Positions 54,729-64,000 of a stretch of DNA of 64,000 bases are shown piece after piece. Below the pieces are notes generated by a model. That model saw only the letters and a list, made by a program, of their open reading frames with translations. It ran no database searches and was not told the DNA's origin. Within the stretch, counting starts at the first letter, position 1; each line of letters starts with the position of its first letter. Where the stretch lies: positions 43,869,464-43,933,463 of the forward strand of contig NC_085138.1 in NCBI RefSeq assembly GCF_035046485.1, read 5' to 3'. Position numbers and translations under genes: made by a program. Source of the DNA: Aedes albopictus (taxonomy: Eukaryota; Arthropoda; Insecta; Diptera; Culicidae).

Positions 54729-54730
54729 AG

Positions 54731-54969
54731 CCCAGCCAACAACCCAGACAACCACTAATCGTATAAGATGTTTCATAAGATGCTAAAGTGGAGGTCATAT
54801 GCGTGCATGCCTCCATTTAGGCACATGTAAAATGTACGCATATCGCCTCCACTTTATCATCTTAGGTAGCCCTTATACGATCATTGGTTGACTGGGAATT
54901 TGATTGCTATATCGAAATTTCAACTGAATTAGCGAAACATATATAGCGTCAAAGAAATCGTATTCAACC
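54731..54969. mobile_element. Left-end fragment of a CCCAGCCAAC element
   Basis: CCCAGCCAACAA, then (after a nested MITE) 'tttgattgctatatcgaaat' and 'aaagaaatcgtattcaa', matching the left end of the element at 40262. It breaks off at ~54969, so only the left terminus is present. Confidence 0.75.
54743..54896. mobile_element. 154-bp palindromic MITE nested in the fragment
   Basis: Begins CCCAGACAACCACTAATCGT and its complement from the right begins CCCAGTCAACCAATGATCGT; the arms (~60 bp) pair almost throughout, including 'taaagtggagg'. AA is duplicated at 54741-54742 and 54897-54898. The homologous position in the element at 40262 is an empty site with a single AA. Confidence 0.85.
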
Positions 54970-55605
54970 CGTTAACGCCCAAGATGTCTCACAATTTAAA
55001 TCTTTCAATAAATTTGTTTTCAAAGGTCAAGTTACAATAAAATAAGCATGATTTGACGAAAAAATGGAAGTCTATGGTGTAGTTCCAAAAAAACTTCAAT
55101 GTAGATCCTAAATATCTGATAAATTTCTCAAGTTCTAATTCGTTAGAACTTTCACGCTATCAATATATTCTGATCCGTGTAGATACAATACAGCTCTTAA
55201 CAAGTAAGAGAGATGATAACCACTCAAAAATAATAGAAAAAAGGACTTGTAAGTTGGGGTATTAATCCTTACCTGATAATTGCCTAAAAGTAAGTATGCA
55301 TCGCTCTTGTTTTTTCATGTAGTTTAAACAGCATTTCTCAAATTTAAATTAAAAAAAAAACAAATCAAATAAAGAGTGCCCACTATGCGTAGTATAACAA
55401 AACGTTAAAATGCTGTAGAAGTTAGATTTTACGAAGATAATGATTTCGGAAAAAATGGCTGAATTTTTCATTCAGTACCCCACAAACTCTTTTTACGTAC
55501 TCACCGCAAAAGTTTTGCGGGTTTTACCGGGTTTTCGACTTTTTTCGGCTTTTATTTTGGAGTTTTCGGCTTGGCAAAACTAGTGTCGCTCCCCCCGGGT
55601 TAACT
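54970..55605. other. AT-rich segment between CCCGTTAACG and CGGGTTAAC
   Basis: Begins 'cccgttaacgcccaagatg' and ends 'cccccgggttaac', which could be a short-ended TTAA-type element, but the inverted match is only a few bases. No ORF recognised. Confidence 0.35.
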
Positions 55606-56290
55606 AATAGTTATTTATGTAACGAGTTGCAAAAAGTTGATTTTTTCAGCACGAGTCGTACATTTATCCAACGAGGCTTGCCGAGTTGGATAAATACGAA
55701 GAGTGCTGAAAAGTCGAGTTTTGCAACGAGTTCCATACAAAATTTTATGCAATGATTTTTTTCATTATACAACTCATTTGAGTTGCATAATGTTCTTAAT
55801 GCAACCCAAATGAGTTGCATTATGAACATTATGCAACTATTTTTCATTATGCAACTCATTTCAGTTGCATAATGAACCAGTTCGGAAGAAATGGCCATTA
55901 TGATACCCAAATGAGTCCTATAAAGTGGATATTATGATACTGAATTGCATAATAGTTATTTATGTAACGAGTTGCAAAAAGATGATTTTTCAGCACGATT
56001 CGTACATGTATCCATTGAGGCTCCCCGAATTGGATAAATACGAAGAGTGCTTAACAAATCGAGTTTTGCAACGAGTTCCATACAACATTTTATGCAATGA
56101 TTTTTTTTCATTATACAACTCATTTGAGTTGTATAATGTTCGTTATGCTACAAAAATGGGTTGCATTATGAACATTATGCAACTATTTTTCATTATGCAA
56201 GCCATTTCAGTTGCATTATGAACCAGTACGGAAAAGTAGGTCATTATGATACTGAAATGAGTAGTATAAAATAGAAATTTTGATACAGAA
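55606..56290. repeat. 345-bp tandem duplication with internal palindromes
   Basis: Two units start 'aatagttatttatgtaacga' at 55606 and 55951. Each has a near-palindrome around 'ccaacgaggcttgccgagttgg' equivalents and several 'caactcatttgagttg' inverted repeats. An inverted fragment occurs near 58755-58830 inside another element. Confidence 0.78.
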
Positions 56291-56369
56291 TGTCATAAAG
56301 ATTCTAGGAGCATCAAAAAGCCTATTCTTCCCTGTTTCTTTGTTTTATCATACTCTCTCCCTCTTATTA

Positions 56370-57060
56370 ACTATAATTCACGCTCGGAAGGAATCTCTGA
56401 AAGTCACAAAATAAATCCCGTACAGAACCCCTGATGGAATCCTTAAAAAAATCAAGGAAGGAACAAGGGAAGGAATCTCAGCTGCAAGCTTGTCAGGACT
56501 TCCTGAAAGTATAATAAAAGAAATTTTTGGAGGGACGCCGGCAGGAATCCTGCCACGCCCAAGCAACACACATGTTATATAAAAGTTACGACAGCGCAGG
56601 TTTTGGTTGAATAGAAGTTTATTTTACGTTATTTCAACACAATGTTAGAATTACATAAAATAAACTTTTATACAACCAAAACTTGCGCTGTCGTAACTGT
56701 ATTATAACATGTGTGTTGCTTGGGCGAATACCTAAAAGAATCTCGCAAAATTCTCAAGACTCTCGGGATTTTTTTGAAAGAATACAATTTGGTATCCCTG
56801 GAGCAATCCTAGCAGGAACCCCTAAAGGAATCCTTTAGGAAAATCTCGGAAGGAATCTTTCAAACTCCCTAAATGAACGCAAAAAAGAATAACTAAATGA
56901 ATCCTTTCAGGATTTTCCAAAACAATCCCTGTTATAATCCCTGAAGAGAATTCATGAGCAATCTCTGCAACAATTCCGGAAGAAATATCTGAAAGCATCC
57001 CAGGAGGAGTTCTGGGAAGATTTTCGAGAGGAATGCCTGAAAAAATCCCGGATAAAATAA
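56370..57060. repeat. Degenerate ~15-bp minisatellite (minus-oriented units)
   Basis: 'ggaatccctgaaagaat' type units on either side of the MITE at 56558-56724. Confidence 0.6.
56558..56724. mobile_element. 167-bp hairpin MITE, CCCAAGCAACAC ends
   Basis: Arms of ~75 bp pair almost completely (CCCAAGCAACACACATGTTA at each end, 'gttacgacagcgcaggttttggttg' region inside). CG is present at 56556-56557 and 56725-56726, consistent with a 2-bp duplication. Confidence 0.85.
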
Positions 57061-57770
57061 GAAAATCTAATCTCATCTCACTTTTTTACCCTACTCTCTA
57101 TCCTCTACCTTACTCTTCTCTGACCTCTATCCCAACTCTCTATTCTACGCTCTATCATAACCCTCAACTCTACCATCTGTCCTACTCTCTACCCTATCCT
57201 GTATCATAAGCTGCTTTATCATGTACCCTACCTTGTACCACAGACAAACAGACGTAACACTCTTCAAAACGGCTTGGCACATGCGTTTAACGATCCATTC
57301 AAATTTCATTTGATTTGCGCGATCGTTCCACCAGAGGCGCTAGTATTTGATCGCTTTGACGTTTGCCAGTGTACACGTTGCTGAATGATGCAAACGAAAA
57401 TTACAGGCAATTTGTGTAGTAGTGTGCGTGTCAGCAAAACGTCAAATCGAAATCCATCATGGCCGACAGTGTCGCGCGCGGCTCTACCAACAGGTGGCAG
57501 TGAGCTCATGAAAATGACACCGGGCAAACATTTTTGATGAATTTCCTCTAAGAGTTACGTCTGTTTGTCTGTGCTTGTACCGTACCCTCTACTCTAACCC
57601 TTCATCATACTCTCTATACTGTGCTTAATCGTGCCGTCTATGCTACTCTCTACCCTAACCCTTCCCCTATCCTCAACCCTAATCTTCATCCTACCCTCTA
57701 CACGACCATCTACTCTACAATTTACCCTACCATATACCCTGACGCTCTACCTCACCTTTACCCTTTAACT
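57061..57770. repeat. Pyrimidine-rich 'taccctactctc' minisatellite
   Basis: Irregular 'ctaccctactctctac' units, split by the MITE at 57239-57573. The 'taccct' steps are not telomeric (no TTAGG or similar register). Confidence 0.65.
57239..57573. mobile_element. 335-bp MITE with 20-bp perfect terminal repeats
   Basis: Both ends read CACAGACAAACAGACGTAAC inward. CTTGTAC is duplicated at 57232-57238 and 57574-57580 (7 bp). The interior is not AT-rich and includes CCAACAGGTGGCAG (57487-57500), a CTCF-like motif. Superfamily unclear. Confidence 0.85.
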
Positions 57771-58050
57771 CATCAAGCCCGATCGATAGATACCCATATT
57801 GCATGGTATTACAACTCAAACTCCCATTCCGTGGCCGCCATCTTGAATATGGTCCGCCATCTTAGATTTCTAAAGGGCGTCAAATATCGATTTTAACTTA
57901 TACTCATCGAGCCAGATCGAAAGATACCCATATTGCTTGGTATTATTGCTCAAACTATTATTTTTGGATTTCAAAATGACGTCTGATATTATTTTTTGAG
58001 TTCTTCTCATGAAGCCCGATCGATAGATACCCATATTACATAGAACGGTT
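57771..58050 (-). repeat. Repeat with 'gatagatacccatatt' units
   Basis: 'gatcgatagatacccatatt' recurs near 57780, 57910 and 58018 with 'ccgccatctt' phrases between. It is the opposite-strand relative of the repeat at 35750-36060. Confidence 0.6.
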
Positions 58051-58472
58051 GTAAAATGTCCGAAGCATCCAACGAACGTGAGTTTTTGTTTTTGTCTTTT
58101 CACCACACCACTTCTGACGTTGAAGCCCCTGTCCTTCACTGAGGCAAGTGAAAAGAGAATGAAAAATCTCTCTCCGCTCACATCGGGGAGACAGCGAGGT
58201 TCAAAAGCAACATTTTTCTTGTCACCGGCACTCAAACGACAAAATTCACCACGATTGCTTATGGGCTACTCACATTCACACGGCCGGTGTTGACATGAAT
58301 CTACAATCAGCGCAGAATGTGTGTTGATATTGGTGCAGTCATTGTCACAACAAAGTAGTTGAGTTTTTCTGTGTTCACTTTCAAGTATCTCACAGCGGAG
58401 CTGAAAATGGATGCCAACAGCGTTCAGTTCAGCGTAATTTCATTCAATTGAATGATTTTTTTTCATCCCTGT
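58051..58472. other. Unassigned sequence
   Basis: Non-repetitive; ORFs of 71 (+) and 121 (-, 57870-58235) codons without recognised domains. Confidence 0.3.
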
Positions 58473-58481
58473 TGCATAGTA

Positions 58482-59929
58482 GGATCTATGACATTTGGTC
58501 GAAAGACATTTAGTCGAATGACGTTTGGTCGAATGTCATTTGGTCGAAAGTACATTTGGTCGAACGGACATTTGGTCGAATGGACATTTGGTCGAAAGCC
58601 ATTTTATGGAAAAAGAAGCATATGACATTTAGTCGAATGGACAATTCGTCGAATGGACATCTTGTCGAAAGGCACTAACTGATGAAAAGAGATGTGAGTG
58701 GAAAATAATATTATGGATTTCGGAATCATAATTATTTATATGTTATTGAACAAGCAAGCCTCGTTGAATAAATGTACGACTCGTGCTGAAAAAAATCATC
58801 ATTTTGCAACTTGTTGCATAAATAACCATTTTGGCTCGCGTTCAGTTCATATGCAACACTGCGTCAAAAAATAGCCTATGTTTAAGGACAAATGTCTTGA
58901 ATTCCCACTTCAACAGTGCATCAGAACTGCAGACGCACAATTCTCTAGTAGCAAGCTTCAAACAACAGTGCATTTTATAATGCTGTTTTTGCTCACTTAT
59001 AATAAGCTTGAAACAAAAAGATCATGTGCGCTGGTTTTGTTTACGAAGAGATTTGTACGCTCGAAGTCGCGAGTAAGAGCCAAAGTCGGCCATTGTGGGA
59101 TCCTAACCAATCTGTCCTTAAAAGAAGGAAAAATATCCGATGAAAAAGTCTGCAGCTATAACATCCAAATATCAAACGGAAGAACTGCTTGTATTCAAAA
59201 GGAGAAATTGCTTCTGAAACATTCAGTAGTTGGTACAGGAAAACGCAATGAAATAAATAAACGTGAAAGAATAGCCTACGTTTCAAAGAAGGAAAAATTC
59301 ATGATAAAAAGACAGCAGCCATAATATTCAAACATAGTACAAATACGAATTTTGAAAGAATTGCCTATGTTGAAAAGAAGGAAAAATCATAGATGAAAAA
59401 ATCACAACCATAATGTCCCCTCTTCACTCTCAGCACAAATAATACACTTGAAAGAACAGCATATGTTGAAAAGAAGGAAAAATATTTGATGGAAAAGCCA
59501 GTATGTTCTACACAAAAACGCAATGAAATGGTGAAACTGGAAAGAAGAGCCGAAACTTACACTGCACTACAATGTTTGCTTTTTTATATTTGATATTATT
59601 AAACACGATTAAATTGTTATATGACTTAACGTCCATTCGACCAAACGTACTTTCAACCGAATGAGTTCAGTAGCATATAAATTATGATACCGAAATCTAT
59701 AAAATTATTTTCCATTCAAAACTCTTCATCAGTTAGTGCCTTTCGACCAAATGTCCATTCGACGAATTGTCCATTCGACTAAATGTCATATGCTTCTTCT
59801 TCCAAAAAATGGGTTTCGACCAAATGTCCATTCGACCAAATGTCCGTTCGACCAAATGTACTTTCGACCAAATGTCATTCGACCAAACGTCATTCGACCA
59901 AATGTCATTCGACCAAATGTCCTAAAGCC
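58482..59929. mobile_element. 1.45-kb foldback element with 9-bp target-site duplication (Mutator-like)
   Basis: TGCATAGTA flanks it at 58473-58481 and 59930-59938. Inverted arms of ~250 bp are filled with 16-17 bp units 'gacatttggtcgaatg' (left) and their complement (right), followed by 'aaaaagaagcatatgacatt' and 'ggcactaactgatgaa'. A 9-bp duplication with long repeat-filled inverted ends suggests a Mutator-like origin. The middle has ~80-bp tandem units ('gaaagaatagcctacgttt') and a 148-codon ORF (58878-59324) with no recognised domain. Confidence 0.8.
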
Positions 59930-59938
59930 TGCATAGTA

Positions 59939-60230
59939 TCCGAAGCAGCATTGTCGTTAAAAAGCATACATTCTGGAGTTTTGGCCGTCATCTTAGAACC
60001 TAAACCGCCATCTTGAATTTCAATACCCCTACAACCACCTCCACATCCTAAGAAATGTGTATACCAAATTTGATTGAAATTGCTTAACACATTCCAGAGT
60101 TATGCCGGAACATACATTCATATATCCATACATACATACATATAAACATACAAATAGACAAACATACAAACATACAAGCATATAAACATACAATCATACA
60201 TACAATGTATTTTGCATGTATTGATCAACA
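59939..60230. repeat. CATA-rich microsatellite and adjoining repeat tail
   Basis: 60114-60200 is rich in 'acatacat' and 'aaacatac'. The preceding 'gccggaacatacattcat' with 'accgccatcttgaattt' relates it to the 'ccgccatctt' repeat near 57840. Confidence 0.6.
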
Positions 60231-62011
60231 ACTCTGACGAAGACATGAACTATAAATTAAACATTGTCAAGATTCCAGGTAAATACATTTCTTTCGCATT
60301 GAAAATGAAGCTCGTAGATCGTGACAATATGTAATCTTTTCAGCATCGTTTACCCCACCTAGTGAACCAGACACAAACTATATTGTCCACTATGAACAAG
60401 GTATGGATGTGGAAAACATCTTCTCTGAAGAAAGTATTCTAAAATTTTGCCTTATTCCGGAGATATTTACATTAAAAAGACTGTCCCATTTGTAGGACGT
60501 TGGGCGTTCGGGGCATCTGTCCTATAAATAGGACGCTGAGCGGATATGGCTTAATCAACCGGGTAAAACGGCTGTCCTCCACATGCAATGAGCTTAAAGC
60601 CAAAAATATGGTGCTGCGCGTGGTGCTAATTTGTCAACACGATTGCTTTAAGCTCCAGACAAACGAAAATCCGCACGGAAGCGTACGCGGCAAAGTGTTT
60701 CTAAGGTTTATCATTATCATTAAACTCACTTGCTTCAAAACATTTGCATTGTGTAAACGTATGGGTTCGTTCAAATATTACGTAACGTTAAGGGGGAGGA
60801 AGGGGGTCTAGCGCTGCGTTACGCTTCATACAAAAATTTAAAATTTCTCATACAAAAGTTGTTATGTGGGGGAAGGAGGGGTCTAAAAGTGACAAATTTG
60901 TCGTTCACGCTAACGCCGCGCAGCACAAAAGTGCATAATTTCCAGACTACACCAAAAATGTGTAACCCTTGCACATTCACAAAATCAGCTCCTGTGTCCG
61001 CAAAATCGATAAATTCGCAAAAATGTTTGTACAGCAATCTAGCTAGGTTTACTAGTGACCGTGGAAAACAAAAAAAAACGACATTTCGTATCTAGACGAG
61101 TGTACGAGCTGTTTTTTGAGAATGTGTAACTGTAACACATTTTTGTGTGGTCTGGAAATTATGCACTTATTAGTAGGGTTTACACATTTTAGTGCTGAGC
61201 GGTTTTACTGTGTTACGAAATATTTCAATGAACCCTATGTTATGTATCATTTGCAGTATGAAGTGTCAGCTGCAAATAACACAACGCAACATTTTTTTGT
61301 CTCAAGAGCAAACTTATGTGTCTCTGATAGATTTTGGCCCGCTGAATCCGAATCTGGGCTCAGATTTGCTCCAGCACGTCAGAATTTTGAGCTATACCTC
61401 AATTTATAGGCCAATCTATCAAATTTGATTAGGTAAAACGAAATATGTTGCATGAGTCGTTAATTTAGGTGTTAATTGACCAATTTACCTTTTGATTGCT
61501 TAAAAAAATAATTCCATGCTTAATGCATGGCAGTAAAAAAACCTAAAATCGCATTTTTTGCGATATAAATTGGGGTATAGCTCAAAATTGTGACGTGCTG
61601 GAGCAAATCTGAGCTCGGATTCAGATTTCTCATCAAGTAAAAAAAATACCTGTTCTATAATTTTGACGAAAATCAATCACGAATGTTCGCCATAGAAGTT
61701 TTTTGAAAATCTGTTATTAGATTTCCAGAAGCCATAGGAGTTCCTTTGGTAGTTCGATTCGAATAGCAGTCTTACTTCTTTTATTTTTATAGGAATTTTG
61801 CCAAAAAGACCATATGAACACCAATAAATCTGTAAAATTTAATTGATTTCTAAGTATGATTAGGAACAGCATGATTTCAATCATCCTAGAAACAAAATAT
61901 CTTGAACTGTCAAGGTGTTTTAGTTGACGTTCTGGACTTGTAATTAAAAACTGTTGACATTTTTCCAATCATTTGAAAAATCGCCCCTCTTATTAGTATT
62001 TTTGCCCCCCA
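60231..62011. other. AT-rich intergenic sequence with two inverted repeats
   Basis: No gene recognised. One inverted pair is 60931-60966 with 61132-61166 ('gtgcataatttccagac'); another is 61344-61408 with 61564-61628 ('cagatttgctccagcacgtc'). A G-rich phrase 'gttaagggggaggaaggggg' lies at 60787-60806. Confidence 0.5.
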
Positions 62012-63292
62012 CAAAGCAAAGCAAAGCAAAGCAAAGCAAAGCAAAGCAAAGCAAAGCAAAGCAAAGCAAAGGAAAGCAAAGCAAAGCAAAGCAAAGCAAA
62101 GCAAAGCAAAGCAAAGCAAAGCAAAGCAAAGCAAAGCAAAGCAAAGCAAAGCAAAGCAAAGCAAAGCAAAGCAAAGCAAAGCAAAGCAAAGCAAAGCAAA
62201 GCAAAGCAAAGCAAAGCAAAGCAAAGCAAAGCAAAGCAAAGCAAAGCAAAGCAAAGCAAAGCAAAGCAAAGCAAAGCAAAGCAAAGCAAAGCAAAGCAAA
62301 GCAAAGCAAAGCAAAGCAAAGCAAAGCAAAGCAAAGCAAAGCAAAGCAAAGCAAAGCAAAGCAAAGCAAAGCAAAGCAAAGCAAAGCAAAGCAAAGCAAA
62401 GCAAAGCAAAGCAAAGCAAAGCAAAGCAAAGCAAAGCAAAGCAAAGCAAAGCAAAGCAAAGCAAAGCAAAGCAAAGCAAAGCAAAGCAAAGCAAAGCAAA
62501 GCAAAGCAAAGCAAAGCAAAGCAAAGCAAAGCAAAGCAAAGCAAAGCAAAGCAAAGCAAAGCAAAGCAAAGCAAAGCAAAGCAAAGCAAAGCAAAGCAAA
62601 GCAAAGCAAAGCAAAGCAAAGCAAAGCAAAGCAAAGCAAAGCAAAGCAAAGCAAAGCAAAGCAAAGCAAAGCAAAGCAAAGCAAAGCAAAGCAAAGCAAA
62701 GCAAAGCAAAGCAAAGCAAAGCAAAGCAAAGCAAAGCAAAGCAAAGCAAAGCAAAGCAAAGCAAAGCAAAGCAAAGCAAAGCAAAGCAAAGCAAAGCAAA
62801 GCAAAGCAAAGCAAAGCAAAGCAAAGCAAAGCAAAGCAAAGCAAAGCAAAGCAAAGCAAAGCAAAGCAAAGCAAAGCAAAGCAAAGCAAAGCAAAGCAAA
62901 GCAAAGCAAAGCAAAGCAAAGCAAAGCAAAGCAAAGCAAAGCAAAGCAAAGCAAAGCAAAGCAAAGCAAAGCAAAGCAAAGCAAAGCAAAGCAAAGCAAA
63001 GCAAAGCAAAGCAAAGCAAAGCAAAGCAAAGCAAAGCAAAGCAAAGCAAAGCAAAGCAAAGCAAAGCAAAGCAAAGCAAAGCAAAGCAAAGCAAAGCAAA
63101 GCAAAGCAAAGCAAAGCAAAGCAAAGCAAAGCAAAGCAAAGCAAAGCAAAGCAAAGCAAAGCAAAGCAAAGCAAAGCAAAGCAAAGCAAAGCAAAGCAAA
63201 GCAAAGCAAAGCAAAGCAAAGCAAAGCAAAGCAAAGCAAAGCAAAGCAAAGCAAAGCAAACCAAAGCAAAGCAAAGCAAAGCAAAGCAAAGC
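62012..63292. repeat. 1.28-kb GCAAA pentanucleotide array (~256 units)
   Basis: An almost perfect (GCAAA)n tract. I see only two variants, C to G at 62072 and G to C at 63261, both near the edges. All six frames are open (AKQSK repeats on +, FALLC on -), so 430-480-codon ORFs across it are artefacts. Confidence 0.97.
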
Positions 63293-64000
63293 ACTGCGTA
63301 GAACGGCAGTGCAGAACGTGTGTGCTAAATGTTCGGGAATTTTCATTTGATTTGACCTAAAACGTACAAAAGTGGCTTACGTTTGTTTGATAAGTGCCCA
63401 TCGTTTGCTGAAGCTCGCCGACTCCCAAGGGTATCACATTCCATCGGCAACGTCGTTGGCTAGTTAATCTCTTTCTCATTATCCGTCATCGGTCAAGGGG
63501 CAGCGGAATTCAACTAAATGTTACTGAACCCCGTGAACTGAGCCGACATCCACCAGCAGCAAGCAGCTAATTACTTTCGTCGACGACACAAGTTTGTTGT
63601 TGACCATTTCTGCCAAGCCTTGTTGTTCCAATTTTCCCAGAATTTTGCATCATCATTATCGCCCATCGCGCGACCAATGCTATGGCGGAAAACTTGAAAA
63701 AAGTCACCGATGACCAAGATGATCATTCCTGAGATGGTTTTCTCAGCGTGGTGGAGATCCCATGGCTGCGCGTGGTGCATGCAAGTGAATAAATAATTTT
63801 TCTCTTTGCAAATTCCGCACTCGGAGAGATCATTGGTCACCCGAACGTCCGTCGAGGAAAAATATGCACAAGTGTTGTTTACCAAAACATTATTTTTCAG
63901 CGAAAACCCAGCTGATAAGAACTCCATCCACCGCGAACCGCGCGCGCGGGATGTGAAATAAATCATTCGGAAATGCGCACGGCACGAAACAAGTGCATTA
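63293..64000. other. Non-repetitive sequence to the window end, possible host sequence
   Basis: GC-richer and free of visible repeats. A 131-codon minus-strand frame (63571-63966) has no recognised family. It may be host intron or regulatory DNA. Confidence 0.3.

Noticed and set aside
54970..55605. piggyBac-type MITE bounded by TTAA
   Set aside because: The left flank reads TCAA rather than TTAA and the inverted match is only a few bases, so boundaries are not supported.
57061..57770. Telomere-like 'taccct' repeats
   Set aside because: Spacing is irregular and the phrase is mixed with 'ctactctc'; dipterans also lack simple telomerase repeats.
61910..63360. ORFs of 430-480 codons across the GCAAA tract
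   Set aside because: A 5-bp unit with no stop in any register keeps all six frames open; the translations are AKQSK or FALLC repeats.
1..64000. Endogenous viral elements, which are common in Aedes
   Set aside because: No frame resembles flavivirus, rhabdovirus or other viral proteins; all RT-bearing frames are non-LTR type and the GIY-YIG frames are Penelope-like.

Overview
The window looks like a transposable-element-dense stretch of a mosquito nuclear genome, most likely Aedes (Ae. aegypti or a close relative). The evidence is a Feilai-type tRNA-derived SINE, R1-clade and RTE-type non-LTR retrotransposons, a Penelope-like fragment, many MITEs, and kilobases of a degenerate ~15-bp 'tccaggaattcctcc' array. 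I see no bacterial genes, operons or CRISPR, and no host gene I can name. Almost every coding region belongs to a mobile element.

Layout. 1-4540: an R1-clade retrotransposon on +, 5' end outside the window, ORF2 intact. 4740-6150: a decayed R1 relative on -, tail to tail with the first. 6346-6960: short-period repeats with a SINE carrying a perfect 14-bp target-site duplication (TSD). 6961-8340: a non-repetitive island with a 215-codon ORF of unknown nature. 8340-16476: ~15-bp degenerate arrays holding a 1.5-kb tandem duplication, a 200-bp MITE in only one duplicate, and a palindromic four-module array. 16490-19706: a full-length RTE-type element with a 13-bp TSD and one frameshifting deletion. 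20230-21060: a non-repetitive island. 21300-22225: a third RTE fragment. 22745-25290: an element carrying a 152-bp satellite. 25498-30814: a 5.3-kb foldback element with TTAA duplications, CTCF-like motifs in convergent orientation, and a nested inverted pair of Penelope-like ends, each with a GIY-YIG endonuclease and a hammerhead-ribozyme-like motif.

31222-32551, 40262-41499, 43441-45556, 54731 onward, 54743-54896 and 56558-56724 are six elements whose ends begin CCCA(A/G) and, where visible, are flanked by 2-bp duplications. One of them interrupts a second RTE copy (37735-41990, -). 42297-43403 is a retrotransposon copy that has ORF1 and a 3' tail but no ORF2. 47995-50600 is a second copy of the satellite-bearing family, split by a CACTA-type MITE. 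The rest holds further MITEs, a Mutator-like foldback element with a 9-bp TSD (58482-59929), a 1.28-kb nearly perfect GCAAA array (62012-63292), and non-repetitive islands (36600-37640, 51890-53560, 63293-64000) that may be host intronic, regulatory or untranslated sequence.

The parts do not form a pathway. The layered insertions give a relative chronology, and the many inverted repeats make the region a candidate source of structured or double-stranded RNA.
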